The notes: a model not told the origin generated them from the letters alone. Numbered from the stretch's first letter, positions 21,786 to 31,412 are shown. The stretch: DNA of 50,400 bases from Anaerolineales bacterium (GCA_024763275.1 JANTFT010000014.1:1-50400); one strand, 5' to 3'. Program-made: numbers and translations.

Positions 21786-23483
21786 GTGAAATCGAAAACC
21801 CGCCTGCCCTGGATAATTATCTTGCTTGTCAGCGCTGGAGCTATGATCCTGCCGGTGAAAGACCAGGCAGCAGCTCATGAGACCCCATCCCAACCACGCC
21901 TTTATGGACTTGTAGAGGACGAGCAGTTCCAGCCGGTAAAGGACGTCAACGTCAAATTGGTGGATGCCCTGGACGCCAGGGTGCTGTCTACCAACCGCAC
22001 TTTAGAGGACGGCCGCTACGCTCTCGCTCTCCCCGACAGGATCCCTGCTGAGCTGGAAATCCTTCTTGAGCGGCCGCACTTCAAGGACAGGGTAATCCCT
22101 CTTGAAAAAGATGCCGTTGCCGCCTTACAAAATGGGAGCTCAGTCACGCTGCCAACGTTCGTGCTCAAGCGTGAGATCACTGCCTCACTCTGGATTGCTG
22201 GCAGCGTGTTTATCGTTGTCCTGATCCTGATCGCTACAGGCTTCCTGCATAACACCCTGGCTGCCTTTGCCGGTGCCAGCTTCCTGCTTATGGTCAGCTA
22301 CCTCGGCAGCCCGTTTTTACCCCAACTGGAAATCTTCAGCTTTTCCCAGGCGACCTCCTACATTGACTGGAATGTGATTTTCCTGATCATGGGGATGATG
22401 ATCGTGATTGCCGTGATCGAAAACACAGGTATCTTCCACTGGCTGGCCTTTCACGCCTACCGGATATCCAACGGTAAAATGTGGATTCTCCTGTCTGTAC
22501 TGATGTTGATCACCGGGATATCCTCAGCGTTTCTTGACAATGTCACCACCATGCTGCTGATGACCCCCATAACCGTTCAAATAGCCCTGGCCCTGGGCAT
22601 TTCCCCGCTGGTTCTGCTGATTCCAGAGGTTTTCGCTTCGAATGTGATCGGCGTCAGCACATTGATCGGTACACCCACCAACATCCTGATCGGTTCCTTC
22701 GGGAACATCACCTTCAACGACTTTCTGATAAACCTGACACCGGGCATTCTGGCTGCCTTCATCGGATTGGTCATCTACAGCTGGTTTTCCTTCCGCACAG
22801 AACTGGAAAGCGAAAATGCCGTCTCCCCGACCCTCCTGGAAAAGCTGGCGGAGAGGGGAAAAATAACCGATCCGGAAAACCTCAAGAAATCTGGATGGAT
22901 CGGAGCGGGTATGCTGCTGCTGTTTATCTTTGGGGAAAGGATCCATTTGCTGCCAGCAGTAACCGCTTTGATCGGAGCCGCAGCCCTGCTGCTTTGGATC
23001 AGGCCGGATATCGAGGAAATGATTGGTGCGGTGGACTGGACCACTCTGGTGTTCTTTATGTCTCTATTCATCGTGGTTGGAGCAATCCAGGAAGTGGGTC
23101 TGATCAGCATCATCGCCTCTCAGATAGGTAAATTGATCGGGGACAACCTGATTCTGGCAATGATCGTTGTTACCTGGTTCAGCGCTGCCCTTTCTATGAT
23201 CGTCGCCAATATCCCCTTCACTGCAGCTATGCTTCCAGTGATTGGCTATTTGACAACGATCGTTCCCGGTGCAGACTCAAAGGTTCTCTTTTATTGTCTC
23301 TCGGTAGGAGCAGCCCTGGGTGGCAATGGTTCATTAATTGGTGCCTCGGCGAACATGATCACGGCCGGCATCGCAGAGCGGGCGGGCTATAAGATCACTT
23401 ATAAGTACTTCATGAAAAAAGGACTCCCCGCCCTGGCCCTTACAATCTCCATTTCGCTAATCTGGTTGTTTATCCGTTTCTGA
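21786..23483 (+). CDS. ArsB/NhaD-superfamily ion transporter with extracytoplasmic N-terminal domain
   Basis: A 565-residue protein. It begins with a signal-like helix (residues 8-25), followed by a carboxypeptidase-regulatory/Ig-like beta domain (about 35-115, LYGLVEDEQFQPVKDVNVKLVDA) outside the membrane. The remainder has about 11-12 hydrophobic helices with ArsB/NhaD/P-protein motifs: SSAFLDNVTTMLLMTPITV near residue 250, GTPTNILIGS, and the inverted-repeat counterpart IVANIPFTAAMLPVIG plus GGNGSLIGASANMITAGIAERAG. These place it among sodium/proton antiporter and arsenite/anion permeases; the substrate is not certain. The start is a GTG at 21786, preceded by AAAAGGATCGG inside the structured leader. 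Confidence 0.85.
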   Translation: MKSKTRLPWIIILLVSAGAMILPVKDQAAAHETPSQPRLYGLVEDEQFQPVKDVNVKLVDALDARVLSTNRTLEDGRYALALPDRIPAELEILLERPHFKDRVIPLEKDAVAALQNGSSVTLPTFVLKREITASLWIAGSVFIVVLILIATGFLHNTLAAFAGASFLLMVSYLGSPFLPQLEIFSFSQATSYIDWNVIFLIMGMMIVIAVIENTGIFHWLAFHAYRISNGKMWILLSVLMLITGISSAFLDNVTTMLLMTPITVQIALALGISPLVLLIPEVFASNVIGVSTLIGTPTNILIGSFGNITFNDFLINLTPGILAAFIGLVIYSWFSFRTELESENAVSPTLLEKLAERGKITDPENLKKSGWIGAGMLLLFIFGERIHLLPAVTALIGAAALLLWIRPDIEEMIGAVDWTTLVFFMSLFIVVGAIQEVGLISIIASQIGKLIGDNLILAMIVVTWFSAALSMIVANIPFTAAMLPVIGYLTTIVPGADSKVLFYCLSVGAALGGNGSLIGASANMITAGIAERAGYKITYKYFMKKGLPALALTISISLIWLFIRF

Positions 23484-23517
23484 TCCAATCAAGCAGGAGA
23501 GAACACAGCCCGCAACC

Positions 23518-26421
23518 ATGGATAAGTACCAGAATGACCCCTACAGGCTGGATCCAGCAGAATGGGTGATGATCTTTCTGAGCTGGATCATCTATCTGGG
23601 AGGGATGATCTTTTTTCAAAGCGAGGAGAACGACTGGGCACTCCTGGTCCTGGGCGCGCTGCCAGTGCTGGTCACCGCCTGGTCGCTGGGATTATACTTC
23701 GGGGTTGGCTCAGCTCTGCTCAGCACCGGGTCTCATCTGCTGGCCTGTCTGCTGTATTCAGGATACTCAGGGGAGAGCGGTCCCCTTCTGTTTCAGCATG
23801 TGATTGGCTTCGCGCTTCTGGCAGTCACAGGAATGTTTGCCGGACACTTACGGAATCTGCAGCGTAAAACCCAGATTGAGCTCATTTCCCTCGCGGACAA
23901 CAATCAGAGATTGATCTGCCTCTCTAAAGCCCTGGACGCCGCTAATCGCTTGACGTCGGAAATGCTCACCGACAGGAATTGGATGGGCAAGATCCCGGAA
24001 CTGCTGAAAAAGGTGGCAGCAGCTGCGGATATCGAGCATTTGTTTTTGTTGCAGTTATCCGGGGAGGGTACTCAGCGCTTCACCGGCAAGACCTATCACT
24101 GCTGGGCTGATATCCAAACCCGCTACCCGGGAGACGATAACACGGAAATGCCCCCGGAATTGTCCCACTGGGTCGATTCCGCCTGCCGGGATATTCCCAT
24201 CACGGATTCGCTGGATCAGCTCAGCGAGGCTATCAGCGATTACTTCTATTTGCGGGACTCAGGTCTGTTTGCCATTTTTCCTGTCTTCGCCAATCAATCG
24301 CTGTGGGGGTTTATCGGCTTTGAATCCTTCCAGGCACGCCCGGAATGGGATCCCATCGAGCTCAACACTTTCCGGTCCATTGCCCAGGCGCTGGGGGCGA
24401 TCATCTATAAAAAGCGCATTGAGGAGAACCTGGACTTGCGCGCTAAGGAACTGGACTCTCTTCAAAAGACCAGCTTGAATCTGTCTTCCAGCGATCATCT
24501 CGAATCCGGCCTGCACAGCGTCCTGTCGCAGATATACGAGCTGACTCCTGCCTACGACACCACTATCTACCTGAAAGAGAACGGGCAGCTGGTATTTTAT
24601 CTCTCACTAGGGAAAAACGGTCAGCAAACCCTGCCCCACTCCCATCCAGGCGAGGATAAAATCGCCCGGCTAGTGGGACGATCCGGCCAGGATTATTATA
24701 TTTCCAATGTCACCGCCTTCGATGACATCGAGGGGTTCACCCTGGACCAGACAGAAGCTCTGATTTCCTTTGGCCTCAAAGCAGCTTCGGAGACGATCGG
24801 GGTCCTGAACATCTGGTACCCTGGAACCCGCTCGTTCACCCAGGAAGAAAAGACCATCCTAAGACTGTTGGCTGATCAGGCGGCCACCGCAATTATCAGC
24901 ATGCAGTTCCTTCAAGCGGAAAGGGAGCAGCGCATCCTGGCAGAATCGCTTCGCAAAGCCAACCTGCAGCTTTCAGATAACCTTGAGCTCGGGGGTGTGC
25001 TGGAAAGCATCCTGAAACAAGCCCTGACCCTGGTCTCTGCCCGGGACGCCCAGATATTCCTGTACGATGGCACATCACTGGAATTCGGAGCAGTTATCTA
25101 CGGTGAAGGCATTCAGCCTGATCCGGTATTCCAGCCAGGTAAGGACAGTCTTTTTTATCGCGCTGTCCGGAAAGGCCAGAGGATCCTGGTGCCGGATATC
25201 CAGTCCGAAAACAACCTCCCGGACACCTGGAAAAGCGGCGCCCTGGTCATCTTACCCCTGATCTTTCACCATACAGTGATAGGACTCATGAACATCACCT
25301 TTGTTAATCCAGGCGAGCTGGAGGAAGGGCTGCTCCAGGTGCTGGATCTATTGAGCAGCCAGGCGGCAATCGCTATTAACAACGCCAGAACGTTCGAGGA
25401 AGAAAGGAAACAGCGTAAGCTCGCCCAGGCGCTTCAGCAGACTGGCCGCTCCATTCAATCTTCTCTGGATCTGGAAGTCGTCTTAAATCAGATTTTGACC
25501 CAAATCGCCACGGTGATCGATTACGATTCTGCTAATCTGATCCTGCTTGAAGAAGGAGTCGTCCGCACCGTACGCCAGGTAGGAACCCAGGGGGCTGGTA
25601 AGCGGGACAATCCCGGCGACCCTGCCGCTGATTTGGATATCTCGGGATTCAGCACACTGGATAAGATCATCAATTCCCAGAGTCCCCTGATCATACCTGA
25701 CACCACCCAGAGCGCAGACTGGGTCGTGACGGAAAGCACCAGGGACGTACTTTCCTGGGCAGGAGCGCCAATCATCGATGAAGGCCAGGTCATTGGATTT
25801 TTATCCCTGAACAGCCATGTCCGCGATTTTTACAACCCGGACCTATCGGAAATTCTGACCGCTTTTGCCGGACAGGCTTCTATCGCACTGCGGCATGCCC
25901 GCCTGCACAAGGAAATCCAGGAATTGGCTATCACCGATCCTATGACCAATATCCTGAATCGGAGGGGGTTGGACCGCTGGGGTCAATACGAGATCGACAG
26001 GGCCAAGCGCTTTGGCAGCTCGCTTTCTGCCATCTTCTTTGATCTGGACCACTTCAAGGATATTAACGATACCTACGGCCATGACGCGGGGGATGTAGTA
26101 CTGTGCCAGGTTGTTGACTGCTGCCGGAATGTGATCCGGAAGATCGATATCCTCTCCCGCATGGGTGGAGAGGAATTCCTGGTCATCCTTCCGGAAACCC
26201 CCCTGCCGATCGCTATCCACGTGGCGGAGCGCATTCGAAAAACGGTAGCAGGGCATGAATGTCAAATCAACGGCCAATCGGTTAAAATCACCCTCAGCCT
26301 GGGGGTTGTCGAATTGAGCGAGGAGATGGACACCTTGGCCGAGCTGGCAAACGCGGCGGACCAGTATATGTACCACGCTAAAAAATCCGGCCGCAACCAG
26401 ACAGCTTATCCCACCAGCTAG
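23518..26421 (+). CDS. Multi-GAF membrane diguanylate cyclase
   Basis: A 967-residue signalling protein. Three to four transmembrane helices (residues 15-115) are followed by about four GAF-type sensor domains (about 145-300, 320-465, 480-625 and 640-795) and a C-terminal GGDEF domain (about 810-965). The active site is GGEEF at residues 883-887, and RKID five residues before it is a product-inhibition I-site, so it should make c-di-GMP with feedback control. Substrate-binding DLDHFKDINDTYGHDAGD is intact. The ATG is 34 bases after the transporter stop, so co-transcription is likely. No EAL or HD-GYP gene is in the window. Confidence 0.93.
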   Translation: MDKYQNDPYRLDPAEWVMIFLSWIIYLGGMIFFQSEENDWALLVLGALPVLVTAWSLGLYFGVGSALLSTGSHLLACLLYSGYSGESGPLLFQHVIGFALLAVTGMFAGHLRNLQRKTQIELISLADNNQRLICLSKALDAANRLTSEMLTDRNWMGKIPELLKKVAAAADIEHLFLLQLSGEGTQRFTGKTYHCWADIQTRYPGDDNTEMPPELSHWVDSACRDIPITDSLDQLSEAISDYFYLRDSGLFAIFPVFANQSLWGFIGFESFQARPEWDPIELNTFRSIAQALGAIIYKKRIEENLDLRAKELDSLQKTSLNLSSSDHLESGLHSVLSQIYELTPAYDTTIYLKENGQLVFYLSLGKNGQQTLPHSHPGEDKIARLVGRSGQDYYISNVTAFDDIEGFTLDQTEALISFGLKAASETIGVLNIWYPGTRSFTQEEKTILRLLADQAATAIISMQFLQAEREQRILAESLRKANLQLSDNLELGGVLESILKQALTLVSARDAQIFLYDGTSLEFGAVIYGEGIQPDPVFQPGKDSLFYRAVRKGQRILVPDIQSENNLPDTWKSGALVILPLIFHHTVIGLMNITFVNPGELEEGLLQVLDLLSSQAAIAINNARTFEEERKQRKLAQALQQTGRSIQSSLDLEVVLNQILTQIATVIDYDSANLILLEEGVVRTVRQVGTQGAGKRDNPGDPAADLDISGFSTLDKIINSQSPLIIPDTTQSADWVVTESTRDVLSWAGAPIIDEGQVIGFLSLNSHVRDFYNPDLSEILTAFAGQASIALRHARLHKEIQELAITDPMTNILNRRGLDRWGQYEIDRAKRFGSSLSAIFFDLDHFKDINDTYGHDAGDVVLCQVVDCCRNVIRKIDILSRMGGEEFLVILPETPLPIAIHVAERIRKTVAGHECQINGQSVKITLSLGVVELSEEMDTLAELANAADQYMYHAKKSGRNQTAYPTS

Positions 26422-26442
26422 TTTAAAATTCTCCTCTCCCCC

Positions 26443-26471
26443 TTGACAGCTCCCCGACAGTTATTTATACT
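26443..26471 (+). promoter_or_regulatory. Consensus promoter of the tetR/exporter operon
   Basis: TTGACA (26443-26448), 17 bases, TATACT (26466-26471): close to perfect sigma-70 consensus. The predicted start is near 26478, at the edge of the operator. Confidence 0.8.
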
Positions 26472-26478
26472 GTAATTG

Positions 26479-26492
26479 ACCGACCGGTCAGT
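26479..26492 (+). promoter_or_regulatory. TetR-family operator
   Basis: ACCGACCGGTCAGT is an inverted repeat centred on ACCGGT, with six of seven arm positions matching. This resembles known TetR/AcrR operators built on ACCGACCGGTCGGT. It overlaps the expected start site, so binding should block transcription of the downstream repressor gene. Confidence 0.7.
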
Positions 26493-26513
26493 TTATTATC
26501 CTGGCGGGATGAG

Positions 26514-27131
26514 ATGTCTCCAAAAGCCGATGTTTCTGAAGAGCGCAAGAATCAGATCCTGGAAGCAGCCAAGAAGACCTTCGCCAAGAAAGGGATCCAT
26601 AATACCCGCATGTCTGATATTGCCGACACCAGCGGCCTGAGTAAAGGAGCCCTCTACTGGTATTTTGAAAGCAAAGACGCCATCATCCTGAGCCTGCTGG
26701 AAAAGGTCCTGCAGCCCGAGATTCAGGACCTGAAATCACTGCTGGAGGAAGATTGCCCTGCTGAAGAGAAACTGCTGCTTTACGCGGAACGCGGAGGACA
26801 GGACATTATAGGTATGCTGAAATGGATGCCCCTGATGTACGATTTCATTGCCCTGGCATTCCGGCAGAAAAAAATCAAACAGGCAATCTCAGAGTACTAC
26901 CGGGAGAACTTACAGCTCCTGGAAAACCTCATCCAGCAAGGCATCGACGCTGGAGAATTTCAAACAGACAGCGCTCTTGATGCTGCCATCACAGTAGGCT
27001 CCATCATTGAGGGCACGGTAATGCTCTGGCTATATGATCCCGGACATATCGACATCATCCAGCACATCCAGAGCAACACCCGCCTGCTATTGGATGGTCT
27101 GCGGTCTGACCCCGGGAAGGAGCACCTGTGA
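26514..27131 (+). CDS. TetR-family transcriptional repressor
   Basis: A 205-residue regulator with an N-terminal TetR helix-turn-helix (RKNQILEAAKKTFAKKGIHNTRMSDIADTSGLSKGALYWYFESKDAII) and an all-helical ligand-binding C-terminal domain. A palindromic operator lies 22 bases upstream of the ATG, within its own promoter, so it should repress itself and probably the exporter genes behind it. In E. coli the similar CecR (YbiH) controls ybhGFSR, the closest known analogue of this locus. The inducer is unknown. A hairpin follows the gene before the next ORF. Confidence 0.92.
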   Translation: MSPKADVSEERKNQILEAAKKTFAKKGIHNTRMSDIADTSGLSKGALYWYFESKDAIILSLLEKVLQPEIQDLKSLLEEDCPAEEKLLLYAERGGQDIIGMLKWMPLMYDFIALAFRQKKIKQAISEYYRENLQLLENLIQQGIDAGEFQTDSALDAAITVGSIIEGTVMLWLYDPGHIDIIQHIQSNTRLLLDGLRSDPGKEHL

Positions 27132-27167
27132 AATTTCCCACCCTAACCTCTGAGAAAACAAAACCCA

Positions 27168-27200
27168 TCCCGGGAAGCTGCCCGACCGGGGCTGCCGGGA
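27168..27200 (+). other. GC-rich hairpin between tetR and the membrane-protein gene
   Basis: TCCCGG/CCGGGA enclosing AGC..CCC/GGG..GCT gives a compact stem, with no T-run after it. It could attenuate readthrough or tune mRNA decay so that tetR and exporter levels differ (inference). Confidence 0.4.
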
Positions 27201-27240
27201 AATCATTAATATTGAACCAAATCATGTAAAGGAGACCAAA

Positions 27241-27510
27241 ATGGACCTGCTATTCTTAATTATCGCTATGATCCTGATTGGACTGCTGATAGGCTATCTG
27301 GCAGGTTATATCTGGAAGGAAAACCGCCCCATCGGCGTCAAGGGTGACTACATCGCCGCAATTCTCACTACGATAATTGTCGGTGTGATGGACTGGCTGG
27401 TCATACCCGCCATGGGATTCAGCAACACAATGCGCTGGCTCGGGGTGATCTTCGAACCAGCAGCCTCGGCGCTAATTGTGCTCTGGATCATCAGAAAAGC
27501 CAAGCAATGA
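27241..27510 (+). CDS. Small GlsB/YeaQ/YmgE-type membrane protein
   Basis: An 89-residue protein with three hydrophobic helices and the layout of the transglycosylase-associated (GlsB/YeaQ/YmgE) family: a glycine-patterned first helix (LIGLLIGYLAGYIW), a short loop GVKGDYIAAILTTIIVGVMDW, and a last helix with the charged end RKAKQ. Family function is unclear; members are often stress-induced. The ATG is preceded by AAAGGAGACCAAA. It lies in the tetR-exporter operon, 18 bases before the next membrane gene. Confidence 0.7.
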   Translation: MDLLFLIIAMILIGLLIGYLAGYIWKENRPIGVKGDYIAAILTTIIVGVMDWLVIPAMGFSNTMRWLGVIFEPAASALIVLWIIRKAKQ

Positions 27511-27528
27511 AAATGGAAGGAGCAGGGC

Positions 27529-28173
27529 ATGGCTTCATTTCAGACTGAAATCGAACTTGATGCCAAGCTAGGCAGGTTGTACCGCTACCTGGTGGTCAAT
27601 ATCTCTTTGACCTATATCATGGCAGCAGTCTTTTATGCCGAACAATTCCATTTCTGGCAGCATGCCTTAAGTGAGCTCGGTACGACCAGGACCCTACTGG
27701 GGACGCCCAATCTCACATCCGCAACCATTGTCATCATTGGCATGTTCATCAATGGACGGCTGCTGCTGGAACTGGCCCGGACCTACTATCAGCATCCCGG
27801 CGCTATAAATAACAGGACCAAGGGTATCCTGCTCTATTTGAGCAGCCTGGGCGCATTCGTCAACATCATCCCTAATAATCTGTTTCACACCATTCACACT
27901 ATCGGGAGTGCCTTTTTAATCGGTGGCATATTCCTGCTGGATATACAGATCCTGCGGGAGCGGATCGCTTCCGAAAAAACTCTCAGCCCTTATCTCCTGG
28001 CGGGAACCCTGACCCTCTCCGTTGGGGCTTACGCCGTGGCTTACTTTACCCAGATGCCAATTGTCCAGGCGATCCAGAAGATCTGCGTAGTCGACCTGCT
28101 GCTGGTCTTCTATGAAAGATCCTGCAGCCTGCTCCGCCTGGCGAATCCTTCTGTATACCCCAAACCCTCATAG
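27529..28173 (+). CDS. Six-helix membrane protein (possibly DUF998-like)
   Basis: A 214-residue integral membrane protein with about six helices. Motifs include HALSELGTTRTLLGTPNLTSATIV and NNLFHTIHTIGSAFLIGGIF; the ALSELG loop and paired histidines are reminiscent of DUF998/Frag1-like proteins, but I hold that loosely. There is no transporter signature. It starts 18 bases after the GlsB-like gene and ends about 23 bases before the ABC ATPase gene, so it belongs to the exporter operon. It may modify or sense the lipid environment for the exporter (inference). Confidence 0.65.
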   Translation: MASFQTEIELDAKLGRLYRYLVVNISLTYIMAAVFYAEQFHFWQHALSELGTTRTLLGTPNLTSATIVIIGMFINGRLLLELARTYYQHPGAINNRTKGILLYLSSLGAFVNIIPNNLFHTIHTIGSAFLIGGIFLLDIQILRERIASEKTLSPYLLAGTLTLSVGAYAVAYFTQMPIVQAIQKICVVDLLLVFYERSCSLLRLANPSVYPKPS

Positions 28174-28196
28174 ATGAACGTCAAGACAGAGTGGTT

Positions 28197-29132
28197 ATGA
28201 CAGACCAAGCCTATATTCAGATTAACGAATTGACCAGGAAATTCAAAGACAAGGTCGCCCTGAATCAGATTAACCTGACGGTTAAACAGGGGGAGCTATT
28301 CGGCCTGGTCGGCCCGGACGGCGCCGGGAAAACCACTCTGCTGCGCACTCTGGCAGGCTTGCTGACCATCACCGAGGGTGAGGTCCTGGTCGACGGCTTC
28401 GATCTCCGCAAGGACCCTGAGTCCCTCAAATCGCACCTCGGCTACATGGCCCAGGAGTTCAGCCTTTACGGTAAACTCTCTGTGCTGGAGAACATGCAGT
28501 TCTTCGCCGAGCTATACGACGTTTCCCCATCCCAGCAAAAGGAGCGTTTTCCCAAACTACTTGAATTCGCCCGTCTGACAGAATTCCAGAACCGGCGGGC
28601 AGCTAACCTGTCGGGGGGAATGAAGAAAAAATTAGCGCTGGCCTGCACCCTGGTGCACCAACCCCCGATCCTGCTGCTGGACGAACCCACTACCGGTGTG
28701 GATCCCATCTCCCGGCGTGAGTTCTGGAAAATCCTCAACAACCTCCACGTCCAGGGCACAACCATCATGGTCAGCACGCCTTATATGGATGAAGCAGACC
28801 GCTGCTCGCAGGTTGCCTTGATCTACCGGGGTTCGATTGTGGAGTGCGATTCCCCTGCGGCCATCAGGGGGCAGCTGGCCGGAGAAATGCTCAGGATCAT
28901 CACCAGCGATTGGCTGCGAGCCCGGGAGGTTCTGCTGCCGCTTCCTGGCGTGAAGGAAGTTCAAAGCTACGGGGAAGCCCTCCATGTCCTGGTTGACTCT
29001 ACGTCTATAAGAACCCGGGCTGTTGAGAAAGCCCTCACCGGGAACGGTTTAGAGATCAAGGAAATCAGGGAAATCACCCCCCGCATGGAAGAAGCATTCA
29101 TCTCGTTAATCCGCAAAATGGACCGGGCTTGA
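28197..29132 (+). CDS. ABC transporter ATPase, YbhF N-half-like
   Basis: A 311-residue nucleotide-binding subunit. Walker A is GPDGAGKTT, the uncommon GPD form found in the first half of E. coli YbhF. Q-loop MAQEF, signature LSGGMKKKL, Walker B ILLLDEPTTGVDP and a C-terminal accessory domain follow. It should power export with the permeases encoded next. The ATG at 28197 is chosen; a GTG at 28191 would add two residues, and neither has a strong ribosome-binding site. Paired with a second ATPase at 31413, it likely replaces the two halves of fused YbhF. Confidence 0.9.
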   Translation: MTDQAYIQINELTRKFKDKVALNQINLTVKQGELFGLVGPDGAGKTTLLRTLAGLLTITEGEVLVDGFDLRKDPESLKSHLGYMAQEFSLYGKLSVLENMQFFAELYDVSPSQQKERFPKLLEFARLTEFQNRRAANLSGGMKKKLALACTLVHQPPILLLDEPTTGVDPISRREFWKILNNLHVQGTTIMVSTPYMDEADRCSQVALIYRGSIVECDSPAAIRGQLAGEMLRIITSDWLRAREVLLPLPGVKEVQSYGEALHVLVDSTSIRTRAVEKALTGNGLEIKEIREITPRMEEAFISLIRKMDRA

Positions 29133-29136
29133 TATT

Positions 29137-30270
29137 ATGTCAATTCGCCATCTCTGGGCCGTCATTCGCAAGGAAATCCAGCACATCCTCCGGGATCGGG
29201 GCACTCTAATTTTAGTGCTCATCACCCCTACCCTGGTTCTGCTGCTGATGACCTACGCGCTGGCGGTGGACATCGAGCACGTGCCCATTGCTCTCCTAGA
29301 CTATGATAAGAGTTCGCTCTCCAGAGAACTCATCCAGCAAATCACCGCCGGTGACGATCTTGACCTTTATGCGAGTGCCAGCTCCCCCGAACAGATCGAG
29401 GAACTGCTGATCCGGGGGAAGATCAAGGCCGCCGTGATCATCGACCCGGGATTCAGCACCGACCTGCTCTCCTTGCAGGGATTCAATTTACAGGTGATCA
29501 TTGATGGTACTGAACCCGAGACGGGCGGCTTCGCGGTTGACCATATCGGCTGGAGAGCGGAAACATTTGCCAACACGATCCTTGCCAGCCAGCTTCAGGC
29601 AGCCGGCTTTCCCCTGGATTCCCTGCAGCCGATTGATCTGCGCATCCGGGCCTGGTACAACCCTAATCTGGCTCCTGAGGTGGATCTGGTCCCGGGATTA
29701 TTATCCATCGTGCTGGGTTTTCCAGCATTCTCAGTGGCTCTAACCCTGGCAAGAGAGCATGAACACCGCACCATGGAGCAGCTCCTGGCCACACCGGTTA
29801 AACGTATCGAACTGCTGCTGGGCAAGATGATCCCTTATATTCTGGCGGGGTTATTGAATGTCATTTTCATTCCCCTGATCGCCATGGCCTGGTTCAAGGT
29901 GCCCTTCCATGGGAATTTTCTGGTGTTCTTCTTCCTGTCGGTAGTGTTCCTCTTCGCTGAATTAAGCATGGGGATGGTGATTGGCGTTTTCATGCACTCG
30001 CAATCAGCCGCTCTGGCTCTGTCCTTCCTGGTTGTCATGTTCCCTGGTTTTTTCCTGACCGGGATTTTCTTTCCCATCGCCTCGCTTCCGGAGATGGCTC
30101 GCATGGAATCCCTGTTCCTGCCCGGGACCCATTATGCCGTGATCACCAGAGGCGTATTCCTGACCGGAATCGGCCTGGAAATTCTCTGGCCCTATGCGGT
30201 GATGCTGGTATTTCTGGGACTGATCTTCACAGGAACGGCCGCCCTGTTCTTTAAAAAGAAGCTGGCTTGA
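29137..30270 (+). CDS. ABC-2 type permease (YbhS/YbhR-like) 1
   Basis: A 377-residue permease with the ABC-2_membrane_3 layout: one N-terminal helix (residues 18-40), a large extracytoplasmic domain (about 45-175, with the typical IALLDYDKSSLSRELIQQI start), then five helices. Conserved elements REHEHRTMEQLLATPVKRIELLLGKMIPY and FFLTGIFFPIASLPEMAR match YhhJ/YbhS/YbhR permeases. It starts 4 bases after the ATPase stop. Together with the next permease it should form a heterodimeric channel. Confidence 0.9.
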   Translation: MSIRHLWAVIRKEIQHILRDRGTLILVLITPTLVLLLMTYALAVDIEHVPIALLDYDKSSLSRELIQQITAGDDLDLYASASSPEQIEELLIRGKIKAAVIIDPGFSTDLLSLQGFNLQVIIDGTEPETGGFAVDHIGWRAETFANTILASQLQAAGFPLDSLQPIDLRIRAWYNPNLAPEVDLVPGLLSIVLGFPAFSVALTLAREHEHRTMEQLLATPVKRIELLLGKMIPYILAGLLNVIFIPLIAMAWFKVPFHGNFLVFFFLSVVFLFAELSMGMVIGVFMHSQSAALALSFLVVMFPGFFLTGIFFPIASLPEMARMESLFLPGTHYAVITRGVFLTGIGLEILWPYAVMLVFLGLIFTGTAALFFKKKLA

Positions 30271-30282
30271 GGAAACAATGAG

Positions 30283-31407
30283 ATGATCAGAAGAATCCTG
30301 GCCCTGGTAAAAAAAGAGTTCCTCCACCTTAAGAACGATTGGTGGCTGCCTGCTTTTATGCTGTTTGGGGGAGCCCTGGAGCTGCTGATGGTGGGCTGGG
30401 CAACTTCCCGCCCCATCAGCAATCTACCGCTGATGGTCTGGGACATGGACAGGACAACCGCCAGCAGGAACCTGGTAATCTCGCTGGAAAACACTGATGT
30501 CTTCGAGCTCGCCGCCCCGGCCTCGTCGCTGGCTGAAATTACAGGAAGAATGGACCGCGGCACCATCTATGCTGCCGTCGTCATTCCCGAGGGTTTTTCA
30601 GAGCAGCTCTATTCCCCAACCGGGTCCCCTGTTCTGCAGGTGATCCTGAACGGAGCCGAAAGCATACCGGCCAAAGAAGCTCTGCGGGCTATCGAAGGTG
30701 TTGTGCGTTATTTGGGCGAGCGGGTCGCCCTGGAGCAGATCACCATCAGACCGGACCAGCTGGAAGGTTTCAATTTCAGCTTGCGAGTCTGGTTCAACGA
30801 GGCTCTCAACGAAGAATTTTTCACCACCCCCGCCGAGCTGGCCCTGATGCTGGAGTTTACCATCCTGATCTTTGCAGCGCTGACCTTCTCCCGGGAGCGG
30901 GAATTCGGCACTCTGGAGCAGCTCCTGGTGATGCCCTTTTCCTCAGCGGAAATCATCATCGGAAAATCGATTCCGGTTGTCCTGGTGGGCATGTTTGATT
31001 TCGGATTGATGCTGAGTGCAGTCCACTTCGTTTTCCATGTGCCAGTGCGGGGATCTCTGGCGCTGCTGCTCATACTAGCTTTTCTCTACACGCTGGTAGA
31101 ACTGGGAAAGGGCATGGCCATTTCCGTATTCTCAAGGAGCCAGCACCAGGCTTTTCTGCTGGTATTAACGGTGGGGATGATCGACTTCATGTTCACTGGA
31201 TATGCCGCTCCTGTGGAATCCATGCCCGAGATCATCCAGAAGGTGGCCAATCTGATCCCAGCTCATCACTGGCTGGACATCGTGCGTGGAATATTGCTGA
31301 AAGGCACAGGAGTAATGGACCTGCTGCCAAGCATCCTGTGGCTGCTCCTTTTGGGCAGCGTGATCGGGGCCTTTTCCCTGCGCTATATCCGCAAAGCCCT
31401 GGACTGA
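30283..31407 (+). CDS. ABC-2 type permease (YbhS/YbhR-like) 2
   Basis: A 374-residue paralogue of the preceding permease with the same topology. Matching elements include LPLMVWDMDRTTASRNLVISLE, SREREFGTLEQLLVMPFSSAEIIIGKSIPVVLVG and MFTGYAAPVESMPEII. The ATG is preceded by GAGGAAACAATGAG. It starts 12 bases after permease 1 and ends just before the second ATPase, so all are co-transcribed. Confidence 0.9.
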   Translation: MIRRILALVKKEFLHLKNDWWLPAFMLFGGALELLMVGWATSRPISNLPLMVWDMDRTTASRNLVISLENTDVFELAAPASSLAEITGRMDRGTIYAAVVIPEGFSEQLYSPTGSPVLQVILNGAESIPAKEALRAIEGVVRYLGERVALEQITIRPDQLEGFNFSLRVWFNEALNEEFFTTPAELALMLEFTILIFAALTFSREREFGTLEQLLVMPFSSAEIIIGKSIPVVLVGMFDFGLMLSAVHFVFHVPVRGSLALLLILAFLYTLVELGKGMAISVFSRSQHQAFLLVLTVGMIDFMFTGYAAPVESMPEIIQKVANLIPAHHWLDIVRGILLKGTGVMDLLPSILWLLLLGSVIGAFSLRYIRKALD

Positions 31408-31412
31408 TAACC

